35,880 bases of DNA from Lawsonibacter sp. (GTDB lineage Bacteria; Bacillota; Clostridia; Oscillospirales; Oscillospiraceae). Both the position numbers and the translations under genes were made by a program. Below, in pieces: positions 7,700-15,100 of this stretch. The stretch is from contig JAAWCR010000058.1 in assembly GCA_022793355.1 (NCBI GenBank), positions 1 to 35,880 of the forward strand, written 5' to 3'. Within the stretch, counting starts at the first letter, position 1. Each line of letters starts with the position of its first letter. Under the pieces are notes generated by a model. That model was not told the DNA's origin, made no database searches, and worked only from the letters and a program-made list of their open reading frames with translations.

Positions 7700-8386
7700 A
7701 TGCCCTGGGGAATTATTGTAGACTGTAGCAGCGTAGCATTGGGCGGACTGCTGGGCGGAACATTGGGAAAATATTTTCCTCAACGTATATGCGACTATCT
7801 GTCCAAATTCTTTGGAATTACCTCCATTGCTGTAGGCATAAACCTGATTGGACAGACCCAATCCCTCTCCCCGGTAATATTGGCGCTACTTCTAGGGGCA
7901 ATTATTGGTGAGGCGTTAAAGCTGGAAGAGCACATGGACCAATTGCCCATGCGGTTTGGGTGCGCAAAGGGAGACAGCATCTTTGTTCAGAAATACACAA
8001 GCGTTCTAATCCTAATCTGCTTCGGCAGCCTGGGGTTAATAGGCGCTATGACAGAAGGAATGACTGGCGATTCCTCTCTTTTGTTTATAAAAGCAATGCT
8101 GGACTTCTCGGGCGGGGCCATTTTCGCTGCCAGTTTGGGAATCAGCGTAGCGCTGGTCGCCCTGCCGCAATTTGTGTTGTATCTGCTTCTTTTCTTCGGC
8201 GCGAGCTTTATCATGCCCTACATAGACACACGGATAATTGCAGATTTCAGCGCCTGTGGGGGTGTAATTGCCCTGACCGCCGGACTGCGGATTGCAGATA
8301 TCAAGCCAATCCGTATCGCCAGCTTACTTCCTGCGCTGCTCTTTGTAATACCAGTATCGGGACTTTGGCATCGGATGTTAGGATAA
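7700..8386 (+). CDS. DUF554 family membrane protein
   Basis: This 228-residue membrane protein has about seven helices. It matches the DUF554 (YdfK/YqgA-like) pattern: an N-terminal 'MPWGIIVDCSSVALGGLLGGTLGKYFP', a following 'ITSIAVGINLIG' and a C-terminal glycine-rich helix 'ACGGVIALTAGLRI'. The family's molecular function is unknown; members are often proposed to be transporters. It begins 12 nt after the transporter gene and ends the LysR-associated operon at a strong terminator. Confidence 0.88.
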   Translation: MPWGIIVDCSSVALGGLLGGTLGKYFPQRICDYLSKFFGITSIAVGINLIGQTQSLSPVILALLLGAIIGEALKLEEHMDQLPMRFGCAKGDSIFVQKYTSVLILICFGSLGLIGAMTEGMTGDSSLLFIKAMLDFSGGAIFAASLGISVALVALPQFVLYLLLFFGASFIMPYIDTRIIADFSACGGVIALTAGLRIADIKPIRIASLLPALLFVIPVSGLWHRMLG

Positions 8387-8399
8387 TCTTGGATCACAA

Positions 8400-8442
8400 A
8401 AAGCGCTGACTGTCACATTCTTAATATGGCAGTGAGCGCTTT
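8400..8442 (+). terminator. Terminator of the amidohydrolase operon
   Basis: AAAGCGCT (8400-8407) pairs with AGCGCTTT (8435-8442), and the inner ACTG/CAGT segments extend the stem past one mismatch. The hairpin ends in TTCTTA. Confidence 0.8.
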
Positions 8443-8556
8443 CTTATGCACAAAATTTGGAATACCATCAGCCCCCAAGGGGCGTGGTCAAGTCGAATGG
8501 ACAGGACAAGGGCGCCAGAACAATCCCGGCACCCCCGCTATACTAAGATAATAGTG

Positions 8557-8607
8557 CCATTTCCCAATATATCATCATTCCATTTCCCTGATATTATCCT
8601 GTATAAT
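8557..8607 (+). promoter_or_regulatory. Putative promoter and direct repeats upstream of the XRE gene
   Basis: A TATAAT box (8602-8607) lies 21 nt before the XRE start codon, without a good -35. Two identical 9-mers CCATTTCCC (8557-8565 and 8580-8588) are spaced 23 bp apart, about two helical turns, immediately upstream. This is a plausible binding site, perhaps for the regulator itself. Confidence 0.4.
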
Positions 8608-8628
8608 TTTGTCGAAAGGGGAATTGCT

Positions 8629-8973
8629 ATGGGAATGCTGGAAAATATGGCCGAAACGATACGAATGCTGAAACAATATAGTGGGAAATCTGTCGGGGAA
8701 TTTTCTGCGGATCTTGATATTTCCCCATCCACACTTCAAGAATATCTCAGCGGGAAGGGAAACCCAACCATCAGCATGATCGAGCACCTGGCCGAGAAAC
8801 TCGGGGTTGATCCCCTCGCCCTTGTATCTGGAAAAATAGAGCCTGAGCTGCTGCAGATTGTCTTTTTGCTGCTGGATACCATTCAGGCCGTGGCCGGACT
8901 CCCCCAGCCCCGGCGCTTGAAATTCGCTGAACTGTTTCTGGAGATTGTACAGCTGTGGGAGGTACAGGATTGA
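8629..8973 (+). CDS. XRE-family helix-turn-helix regulator
   Basis: This 114-residue protein has a Cro/CI-type helix-turn-helix in residues ~5-60: 'IRMLKQYSGKSVGEFSADL', then 'DISPSTLQEYLSGKGN', then 'PTISMIEHLAEKLGVDPLAL'. The C-terminal ~45 residues form a Leu-rich helical tail, perhaps for dimerisation. The ATG at 8629 is chosen for its AAAGGGG ribosome site; the frame stays open upstream but has no better start. Its stop overlaps the TTG start of a tiny zinc-ribbon gene, indicating translational coupling. The target is unknown; autoregulation is likely from the repeats upstream. Confidence 0.85.
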   Translation: MGMLENMAETIRMLKQYSGKSVGEFSADLDISPSTLQEYLSGKGNPTISMIEHLAEKLGVDPLALVSGKIEPELLQIVFLLLDTIQAVAGLPQPRRLKFAELFLEIVQLWEVQD

Positions 8974-9179
8974 ACAAAAAACAACCGCCCATTCTGGAGC
9001 TGTCCTACCGGACAACCATGCCTGTTACCCAGATTCGTCTATTCCCCTCAGACGGCGCTTATCCGGTATGCCCTCGCTGCGCCATTTCACTAGACCGGGA
9101 ATATCAGCGCTTCTGCGACCGCTGCGGCCAGCGCCTGGGCTGGCAGGGCTATAAAAAAGCAAGGATCATTCATCTGTAA
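8970..9179 (+). CDS. Small zinc-ribbon protein coupled to the XRE regulator
   Basis: This 69-residue protein starts at TTG 8970, which overlaps the XRE stop codon (TTGA) and has GGGAGGT ten or so nt upstream. Four cysteines in 'CPRC...CDRCGQRL' form a treble-clef or zinc-ribbon knuckle in the middle of the protein. The N-terminal third has no recognised fold. The overlap implies that the two proteins are made together and may act together, for instance as regulator and partner. Specific function is unknown. Confidence 0.7.
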   Translation: MNKKQPPILELSYRTTMPVTQIRLFPSDGAYPVCPRCAISLDREYQRFCDRCGQRLGWQGYKKARIIHL

Positions 9180-9205
9180 AAATCAGGTCTGTCGGACAGA
9201 AAGCC

Positions 9206-9976
9206 CTACTTTTTCAGGTTTTTTTGGTAGATGATACTCAGTCCCTTAAGGAGCAGATCCTTCTCCAGCTTGATCTCCCTGCGGCACAGAGGGACGATAA
9301 ATTGGGCCATCCCTCCGGTTGCCACCACAGCGGACGAAACGCCCAGTTCCTCCTCCACCCGGTCCAGCATGCCGTCCAGCATGGCGGCAGTGCCGTACAT
9401 GATACCGCTGCGCATGCAGTCCTCCGTGTTCTTACCAATCACCCGTTTCGGCCTGTCCAGCCGGATACCCGGCAGCTGGGCGGTCCGGGAGGTAAGGGCA
9501 TCCAGGGAGATGCGCACCCCGGGGATGATACAGCCCCCCAGGTAGGTACTCCCCTTTCCAACCACCTCAATAGTGGTCGCGGTGCCCAGGTCCAGAAGGA
9601 TCAGAGGGGGCTCATACTCCGCCAACGCCGCAACGGCGATAACAATCCGGTCGCTGCCCACCTGACCGGGGCTGTCCATCTGAATATTCAGCCCCGTCTT
9701 CAGCCCCGGCCCCACCACCATGGGAGCCTTGCCGATCACCTTCATAATCCCGGTGCGCACCGAGTTGAATACCGGCGGCACCACCGAGGAGATGATGCAG
9801 CCCTCCACGTCCTGGGGTTTGGTGTCAAACAGGCCCAGCATGCTCTTAATCTCCGCCCCGTACTGGTCAGAAGTTTTAATCCGATCGGTAGCGATGCGGG
9901 CCTCAAAGGCGATCTCCCCCCCGTCAATGCCGCCGATAACAATATTGGTATTACCGATGTCGATGGCCAGGAGCAT
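9206..9976 (-). CDS. coaX: Type III pantothenate kinase
   Basis: The protein phosphorylates pantothenate to 4'-phosphopantothenate, the first step of coenzyme A synthesis. It is 256 residues, normal for CoaX. The N-terminal phosphate-binding 'LAIDIGNTNIVIG' and the ASKHA motif 'LILLDLGTATTIEVVG' are clear, as is the C-terminal 'VVATGGMAQ'. The ATG at 9976 is chosen because CoaX begins at 'MLLAIDIGNTN'; the longer open frame upstream would overlap the neighbouring gene's intergenic gap. It lies 53 bp downstream of the ECF S-component gene in the same direction, and coaBC is divergent, so the whole cluster serves CoA synthesis. Type III enzymes are not feedback-inhibited by CoA, so control may be transcriptional. 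Confidence 0.96.
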   Translation of the reverse strand: MLLAIDIGNTNIVIGGIDGGEIAFEARIATDRIKTSDQYGAEIKSMLGLFDTKPQDVEGCIISSVVPPVFNSVRTGIMKVIGKAPMVVGPGLKTGLNIQMDSPGQVGSDRIVIAVAALAEYEPPLILLDLGTATTIEVVGKGSTYLGGCIIPGVRISLDALTSRTAQLPGIRLDRPKRVIGKNTEDCMRSGIMYGTAAMLDGMLDRVEEELGVSSAVVATGGMAQFIVPLCRREIKLEKDLLLKGLSIIYQKNLKK

Positions 9977-10029
9977 AGCGCTCACCAAACTCTCTGTGTA
10001 AATTTGATTGTCCCCCTTGGGGGACACAT

Positions 10030-10680
10030 TTATGCCTTTGCCCGGGCCCGCGGTCCCAGCACCGGAACGTGCAGCAGCGCCTTGCACACTGCGGTAACCA
10101 GCACAGCGGCCGCAATGGCCTCCGCCACGCCAGAGGTGGTCACAACCCCCATCACCAGCCCCAGGACCATCTCCATCCCCACATTTTTCGCCGCGGCGAA
10201 CTCAGGAGCCAGGAGGAAAAAGATGCTGCCCATCACCAGCACGGTATTCGTCAGCGCCCCAGCCACCCCTACCACGGGCAGGGCGGCGAAGTCGTTAACC
10301 CTTAGCTTTTTCAGTCCGATCCAAAGCCAGCCGGACACCACGCCAATGAGGATACGGCAACCCAGGGCGATCCACACCGCCTTCACCGCGCCGGCCGCGC
10401 CGCCGGTCTCCATGGCCCACACGGGAGAGAACGCGAAGGACAGCGCCGTGGGCGCCATGGTGGCGGTCCACATGGAGCACAGCCCAAACACGCCCCCCAA
10501 GAGCGCCCCGGCCAGGGGACCAAGGAGTATTGCCCCCACGATGACCGGGATGTGGAGGGTGGTGGCGTTGATCAGGGGCAGGGGAATCAGGCCGATGCCG
10601 GTGAGCTGAAGGACCAGCTGAAGGGCCACAAACATGGCCACCCCCACGGTCCAGCGGGTGTCGCGCTTACGGTTTTTCAC
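10030..10680 (-). CDS. ECF transporter S component, probably pantothenate-specific
   Basis: This 216-residue membrane protein has six predicted helices and the small-residue-rich pattern of energy-coupling-factor substrate-binding subunits ('ATTLHIPVIVGAILLGPLAGALLGGVFGL'). S components pair with a shared EcfT/EcfA module encoded elsewhere. The GTG at 10680 is chosen over an ATG at 10710 because AGGAGG sits 8 nt before it. The gene is transcribed with coaX and divergently from coaBC, so pantothenate is the likely vitamin (inference from context). A promoter with TATAAT lies upstream on the minus strand (10776-10804). Confidence 0.85.
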   Translation of the reverse strand: MKNRKRDTRWTVGVAMFVALQLVLQLTGIGLIPLPLINATTLHIPVIVGAILLGPLAGALLGGVFGLCSMWTATMAPTALSFAFSPVWAMETGGAAGAVKAVWIALGCRILIGVVSGWLWIGLKKLRVNDFAALPVVGVAGALTNTVLVMGSIFFLLAPEFAAAKNVGMEMVLGLVMGVVTTSGVAEAIAAAVLVTAVCKALLHVPVLGPRARAKA

Positions 10681-10775
10681 AATTATTACCTCCTGCTGCC
10701 GCTCCGCCATACGCGGATGCAGTGCATTATTTAAGAGGGAAAGGGCACGGGATGCCCCCGCCCTCTCAGCCGATT

Positions 10776-10841
10776 ATTATACAGGATGGCCGCCCAATAT
10801 GCAAGAAAAAACTTGCAGGCGAGAGGAAAAAACGGTATACT
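10776..10841. promoter_or_regulatory. Divergent promoters of the CoA cluster with shared palindrome
   Basis: Minus-strand promoter: TTGCAT (plus 10799-10804), 17 nt, TATAAT (10776-10781). Plus-strand promoter: TTGCAG (10813-10818), 17 nt, TATACT (10836-10841). The two -35 elements lie inside a perfect 18-bp palindrome, TGCAAG, six A, CTTGCA (10800-10817), so a single bound dimer could silence both transcripts. Confidence 0.75.
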
Positions 10842-10898
10842 GGTGGAAACATGGAACGCCCCCCTGCGCATAGGAAGCTTGAGAAGGAGGAACCCGCT

Positions 10899-12095
10899 GT
10901 GTTAAAGGGAAAAACCATCCTGCTAGGGGTCACCGGGGGAATCGCAGCCTACAAGGCTGCGGCCCTGGCCTCGGCTCTGGTAAAGCAGCACGCCAATGTC
11001 GAGGTGATCATGACCTCCCACGCCACTCAATTTATCGCCCCCCTCACCTTCGAGCAGCTCACCGGGCGGCGGTGCATGGTGGACACCTTCGACCGTAATT
11101 TCTCCCATCAGGTGGAGCATATCGCCCTGGCCGACCGAGCCGATCTGGTCATCATCGCCCCGGCCACCGCCAACGTGTGCGCGAAGCTGGCCCACGGCCT
11201 GGCAGACGATATGCTCACCACCACCGTGCTGGCCTGTACCTGCCCAAAACTCGTCGCCCCAGCCATGAACACCAAGATGTTTGAAAACCCGGTGACCCAG
11301 GACAATTTGGACATCCTCCGCCGCTATGGCTGGGAGGTAATCGCCCCCGCCTCCGGCCGACTGGCCTGCGGCGCGGTGGGAGAGGGCAAGCTGCCCGAGC
11401 CGGAACATCTGCTTCAGCACATCCTTCGCGCCATAGCCCTGCCCCACAACCTGGCTGGCAAACGTGTTCTGGTCACTGCCGGCCCCACCCAGGAGGCCCT
11501 GGACCCGGTGCGCTATCTCACCAACCACTCCACCGGCAAGATGGGCTACGCCCTGGCCAGAATGGCCATGCTCCGGGGGGCCGAGGTGGTTCTCATCACC
11601 GGTCCCGCCGCCCTCACTCCCCCCCCTTTTGTAGAGGTGGTAAACGTCGTCTCCGCCCAGGACATGTTTGAGGCCGTGGCCCGCCGGCAGGACTGGGCCG
11701 ACTTCATTTTCAAGGCCGCCGCCGTGGCTGACTACACCCCCGCCGGATACTCCGACGACAAAATCAAAAAGAAGGACTCCGACTTGTCCATCCCCCTGAA
11801 ACGCACCCAGGACATCCTCAAGCACCTGGGCGAGCACCGCCGCCCGGGTCAGGTTCTGTGCGGCTTTTCCATGGAGACCCGGAACATGGTAGAAAACAGC
11901 CAAGCCAAGCTGGAAGAAAAGAATGTGGACATGATCTGCGCCAACAATCTAAAGGTGGCCGGAGCCGGCTTCGGCACCGACACCAACGTGATGACTGTCA
12001 TCACTCGGACCGGACTGGAGGAACTGCCCCTCATGTCCAAGGAGGACGCGGCCTCCCGTATCCTTGATATTGCAGCCGGGCTAGGGCTTGTTTGA
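10899..12095 (+). CDS. coaBC: Bifunctional phosphopantothenoylcysteine decarboxylase / synthetase
   Basis: This 398-residue fusion carries out two consecutive CoA-synthesis steps. The N-terminal flavodoxin-like CoaC domain (residues ~1-185) shows 'GVTGGIAAYKA' and the 'PAMNTKMFENP' active-site loop. The C-terminal CoaB domain (~190-398) shows 'VTAGPTQEALDPVRYLTNHSTGKMG' and 'FKAAAVADY'. The GTG at 10899 is chosen because AAGGAGG precedes it by 8 nt and the family starts at 'LKGKTILLGVTGG'. It is divergent from coaX and the ECF S gene. Its last codons (LGLV-stop) are formed by the left end of dispersed repeat copy 2. Confidence 0.96.
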   Translation: MLKGKTILLGVTGGIAAYKAAALASALVKQHANVEVIMTSHATQFIAPLTFEQLTGRRCMVDTFDRNFSHQVEHIALADRADLVIIAPATANVCAKLAHGLADDMLTTTVLACTCPKLVAPAMNTKMFENPVTQDNLDILRRYGWEVIAPASGRLACGAVGEGKLPEPEHLLQHILRAIALPHNLAGKRVLVTAGPTQEALDPVRYLTNHSTGKMGYALARMAMLRGAEVVLITGPAALTPPPFVEVVNVVSAQDMFEAVARRQDWADFIFKAAAVADYTPAGYSDDKIKKKDSDLSIPLKRTQDILKHLGEHRRPGQVLCGFSMETRNMVENSQAKLEEKNVDMICANNLKVAGAGFGTDTNVMTVITRTGLEELPLMSKEDAASRILDIAAGLGLV

Positions 12096-12157
12096 AAAAT
12101 GTCAATACGCCCAGGCGGCGGTCCTTTTCCGCCATTGTGCATAGCTCCATTTTTCAA
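12081..12157 (+). repeat. Dispersed palindromic repeat, copy 2
   Basis: It begins CTAGGGCTTGTTTGAAA and shares 30 of 33 positions with 2631-2663 (opposite strand). The arms TTGAAAAAT (12092-12100) and ATTTTTCAA (12149-12157) are inverted repeats. Inside them CAAT/ATTG and GGCGG/CCGCC (12117-12121 and 12129-12133) also pair, giving a long interrupted hairpin. It overlaps the coaBC stop codon and may act as its terminator. Confidence 0.7.
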
Positions 12158-12190
12158 GCGGCACCTAGCGGAAAACAGGTTTAAAAACAC

Positions 12191-12242
12191 TTGACAAATA
12201 TCCGAAATCGGACTAGAATGCTACAGGTCCGGTTTCGGATAT
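12191..12242 (+). promoter_or_regulatory. marR promoter with inverted-repeat operator
   Basis: TTGACA (12191-12196), 17 nt, TAGAAT (12214-12219). ATATCCGAAATCGGA (12198-12212) fills the spacer and its inverted partner TCCGGTTTCGGATAT (12228-12242) follows the -10; the arms match at 14 of 15 positions. Binding there would block the promoter, the expected design for MarR autorepression. AGGAGG follows at 12250. Confidence 0.8.
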
Positions 12243-12262
12243 ATTTTTTAGGAGGCCTCGCC

Positions 12263-12724
12263 ATGGAACAGTTGACCTTTCAGCAGTTTATCACCGAAGT
12301 AAACCGCACCTATAAGGAAGAGGAGGACTTTTACCGGCGTCTGGCCCGGCGCTCCGGACTGTCTGACGCCGCCTTCTGGGTTCTGTATTCCATCGAGACC
12401 GCCCCGGGTCCCGTCACCCAGACCGACATCGGCGGCACGCTGATGCTCAGTAAACAGACCATCAACTCCGCCCTGAAGCAGCTGGAGCATTCCGGCCATA
12501 TCTGCCTCACCGATGGGCCGGGGCGAAAAAAATATCTCCAGCTCACCCAGCGTGGCCAAGCTCTGTCAGACCGGGCTATCCGTCCAACACTGGAGGTGGA
12601 GCGAGGGGCTTTCCTCGGCATGGCCGAGGAGGAGAGGGCCAGCCTGCTGGCCCTGGAACGAAAATATCTCTCCCTGCTGCTCCAGAAATCGGAGCAAATT
12701 TTCAACACATCCCAGGAGGAATAG
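12263..12724 (+). CDS. MarR-family transcriptional regulator
   Basis: This 153-residue winged-helix dimer regulator has the fold in order: N-terminal helix, 'SDAAFWVLYSIETAPGPVTQTDIGGTLMLSKQTINSALKQLEHSGHI' with the recognition helix, and the wing 'GPGRKKYLQLTQRGQAL'. The ATG at 12263 is chosen for its AGGAGG site; an upstream TTG would lie within the -35 element. Six nt separate it from a MATE pump gene, so the two form an operon in which MarR probably represses itself and the pump until a drug or metabolite binds. The operator-like palindrome upstream supports autoregulation. Confidence 0.93.
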   Translation: MEQLTFQQFITEVNRTYKEEEDFYRRLARRSGLSDAAFWVLYSIETAPGPVTQTDIGGTLMLSKQTINSALKQLEHSGHICLTDGPGRKKYLQLTQRGQALSDRAIRPTLEVERGAFLGMAEEERASLLALERKYLSLLLQKSEQIFNTSQEE

Positions 12725-12730
12725 AGCACT

Positions 12731-14062
12731 ATGGCTATAAAGCTTTCTGACCATTTCACGTCCGGAAAACTGCTCCGGTTTACCCTGCCCTCCATCATTA
12801 TGATGATTTTTACCTCCATATACAGTGTTGTAGACGGCCTGTTCGTCTCCAATCTGGTGGGGCAGAATGCGCTATCCGCAGTGAACATTATTTTTCCCGT
12901 GTCCATGATTTTGTCCGCCGCAGGCTTTATGCTGGGCTCCGGAGGCAGCGCTGTCGTGGCACGCACCATGGGGGAAGGCAAGGCAGAGCTTGCCAACCGG
13001 TACTTCTCCATGATTGTCCTGGTGACACTGGGATTGGGGGCTGTATTCTCTCTGGGAGGCGCACTGTTTATTGAGCCCATCGCCCGGCTGGCCGGAGCCA
13101 GCGACTTGCTGATAGACAGCTGCGTGGCCTATGGCCGGATCCTGCTGGGCGGGAGCGTAATGTTTATGCTTCAGGCAACCTTTCAAGTCTTTTTCGTCAC
13201 CGCAGAGCTGCCTAAGACCGGTCTGTTCTTCTCGTTGGCCGCAGGAGCTACTAACATTGTTATGGACTACCTTTTAATCGGCCCTCTGAATATAGGGATT
13301 GCCGGCGCCGCCTGGGGGACGGTGCTCAGCTACTCTGTGGGCGGGCTTCTGCCTCTGCTCTACTTCCTCAAGCCTCCCCGAGGCGCCCTGCGGCTATGCA
13401 GAACCAGGCTCTACCTCCGGGAGCTGAAAAATGCCTGTGCCAACGGCTCCTCCGAGCTGATGAGCAACCTGTCCGCCTCGGTAGTAAGTATTCTGTTCAA
13501 TCTTCAGCTGATGCGTATCATTGGAGAGTCAGGGGTAGCGGCCTACTCGGTGATGATGTATGTGGATTTTGCCTTTGCCGCTGTCTTTTTGGGCTTCTCC
13601 ATGGGCAGTAGCCCCATTGTCAGCTTCCATTTTGGCGCGGACAGCCGGGAGGAGCTGAAAAATGTCTTTCGTAAAAGCATGACAGTCATTGCGCTGGCCT
13701 CCTTGGCTATGGTACTTCTGTCCGAACTCCTCGCCCTGCCTCTGACCGCCGCCTTTGTGGGCTACAATCCTGAATTGCTTGAGATGACCGTCCACGGCTT
13801 CCGCATCTTTGCTCTAAGCTATCTTTTCGCCGGTTTCGGCATATATGGCTCCGCTTTCTTCACCGCTCTTTGCAACGGGCCGGTGTCCGCCCTAATCTCC
13901 TTCCTGCGCACATTCCTGTTTCGTGGCGGGATGGTCCTGCTTCTTCCCCTGTTTCTGGACGTGGACGGAATCTGGCTGGCCGTGGTGGTGGCCGACGGCC
14001 TAGGTGCGGCGGTGGCTCTGTGGCTCATGTGGCGGTATCGAAAGCGCTATCATTACCTGTAA
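12731..14062 (+). CDS. MATE family efflux transporter
   Basis: This 443-residue inner-membrane protein has about 12 helices and the two-bundle arrangement of the MATE family. Typical segments are 'LRFTLPSIIMMIFTSIYSVVDGLFVSNLVG', 'GSGGSAVVARTMGEGK' and 'GAAWGTVLSYSVGG'. MATE pumps expel cationic drugs or metabolites using a Na+ or H+ gradient. Translated 6 nt after marR, it is the probable effector of that regulator. The gene ends at a strong hairpin (14068-14095). The substrate is unknown. Confidence 0.93.
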   Translation: MAIKLSDHFTSGKLLRFTLPSIIMMIFTSIYSVVDGLFVSNLVGQNALSAVNIIFPVSMILSAAGFMLGSGGSAVVARTMGEGKAELANRYFSMIVLVTLGLGAVFSLGGALFIEPIARLAGASDLLIDSCVAYGRILLGGSVMFMLQATFQVFFVTAELPKTGLFFSLAAGATNIVMDYLLIGPLNIGIAGAAWGTVLSYSVGGLLPLLYFLKPPRGALRLCRTRLYLRELKNACANGSSELMSNLSASVVSILFNLQLMRIIGESGVAAYSVMMYVDFAFAAVFLGFSMGSSPIVSFHFGADSREELKNVFRKSMTVIALASLAMVLLSELLALPLTAAFVGYNPELLEMTVHGFRIFALSYLFAGFGIYGSAFFTALCNGPVSALISFLRTFLFRGGMVLLLPLFLDVDGIWLAVVVADGLGAAVALWLMWRYRKRYHYL

Positions 14063-14067
14063 GTGTC

Positions 14068-14095
14068 AGAGCTTCCCTCGGTGGAGGGGAGCTCT
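14068..14095 (+). terminator. Terminator after the MATE gene
   Basis: AGAGCTTCCCTC (14068-14079) and GAGGGGAGCTCT (14084-14095) pair with one G-T wobble around a GGTG loop, followed by GCATTTTA. Confidence 0.8.
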
Positions 14096-14187
14096 GCATT
14101 TTACCCCCCGAAAAACGCACCCAGGGGGTACAGCCCTTGCCATTTCCCCTGGTTTTTGATAGGCTGTCCTTGAAAGGGGGGAAAACC

Positions 14188-14625
14188 ATGAAAATCACCG
14201 TGGAGCACACCGGCTCGGCGGAAAACGAGGTTGTCTTGCGCTGTCCCTCATTGGACGAGGAGATGCTGGGCGTGCTGTCTCTGCTGCGCTCCGGGCTTCA
14301 GCGGCTGTGCGTGTGGGACGGCAGCCGTCAAACCACTCTCCTCACACCAAACGAGGTGGTCTACTGCGAAACGGTAGAGGACCAGGTATTTGTCTACACC
14401 GGCCAAGCCATGTACCAGACCGCCTTGGGCCTTGGGGAGCTGGAGAGCCGCTACGGTGGCCTGGGCTTCTTCCGGGCGGGCAAATCGACGGTGGTGAATC
14501 TGCACCACATCCGAAATCTGGAGAGCCAGGGGGCCGGACGCATCCAGGCCACTCTGGCGACGGGAGAGAAACTGATTGTATCCCGCCATTACGCGCCCCT
14601 CCTGCGGGAGCGGCTGGGACTTTGA
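14188..14625 (+). CDS. LytTR-domain DNA-binding protein
   Basis: This 145-residue protein has a C-terminal LytTR domain (about residues 45-145): 'VVYCETVEDQVFVYTG', 'LGFFRAGKSTVVNLHHIRNLE' and 'KLIVSRHYAPLLRERLGL'. It has no receiver domain, so it is one of the stand-alone LytTR regulators. The ATG at 14188 has GAAAGGGGGG upstream; the open frame before it overlaps the MATE gene and is not coding. A small membrane-protein gene begins 14 nt after it. Such pairs form membrane-bound inhibitory systems (LytTR regulatory systems, known in streptococci and clostridia), in which the membrane protein holds back the regulator. That role is inferred here. Confidence 0.9.
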   Translation: MKITVEHTGSAENEVVLRCPSLDEEMLGVLSLLRSGLQRLCVWDGSRQTTLLTPNEVVYCETVEDQVFVYTGQAMYQTALGLGELESRYGGLGFFRAGKSTVVNLHHIRNLESQGAGRIQATLATGEKLIVSRHYAPLLRERLGL

Positions 14626-14639
14626 GAAAGGAGCCAATT

Positions 14640-15080
14640 ATGGAACAATTCAACCGATTTTATCTCTGGGGCGTCAATGCCAAATACCGCATGGGCCTGT
14701 ACTTTTCCGCCGCCGTATCTTTTAAAGGGCTGGTCAACGCCCTGCTGGGCAGCTGGACTGTGGAAACTCTGATTTTACTGGAGATGCTGCTGGCCTGCTT
14801 TGCCTTTGCCTGTCTGGAGACCGTCATCTTCCCTTCCGGAAAAAATATGCTGTCCGAGGGGAAACGAATCGCCCTCTGGGCCGCCCTGGCCAATGTCATT
14901 TTCATCGGCTGCGGCTGGATGCTGCGCTGGTTCCCCGGCGTCCCCCTGTGGGGCGCTCTTGTGCTGGTCCTCTTTCTGGAGAGCTCCCTAGGGGGCATGT
15001 GGTACGCTCTCTGGCTGAAGGAGAAGCGGGACACCGCCGCCCTGAACCGGGGCCTGCGGCGCTTTCAGAGCGAACATTAG
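14640..15080 (+). CDS. DUF3021-like four-helix membrane protein paired with the LytTR regulator
   Basis: This 146-residue protein has four predicted membrane helices (about residues 20-40, 45-65, 80-100, 105-125) and a basic C-terminal tail ending 'LRRFQSEH'. The size, topology and position directly after a LytTR gene fit the DUF3021 family. The ATG at 14640 follows GAAAGGAG. It is probably the membrane sensor or inhibitor of the LytTR protein. No terminator is obvious after it; the rubrerythrin promoter starts 21 nt downstream. Confidence 0.8.
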   Translation: MEQFNRFYLWGVNAKYRMGLYFSAAVSFKGLVNALLGSWTVETLILLEMLLACFAFACLETVIFPSGKNMLSEGKRIALWAALANVIFIGCGWMLRWFPGVPLWGALVLVLFLESSLGGMWYALWLKEKRDTAALNRGLRRFQSEH

Positions 15081-15100
15081 AAAATATTCCCTCTTCCCCA

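Noticed and set aside
9224-10609. Long plus-strand open frame across coaX and the ECF gene
   Set aside because: Spans two minus-strand genes and their gap; composition is antisense-like and no product is recognisable.
10681-10769. Possible riboswitch in the leader of the ECF S-component gene
   Set aside because: Only a short GGGCA/TGCCC hairpin (10743-10757) is seen; no known riboswitch core is recognisable in under 100 nt.
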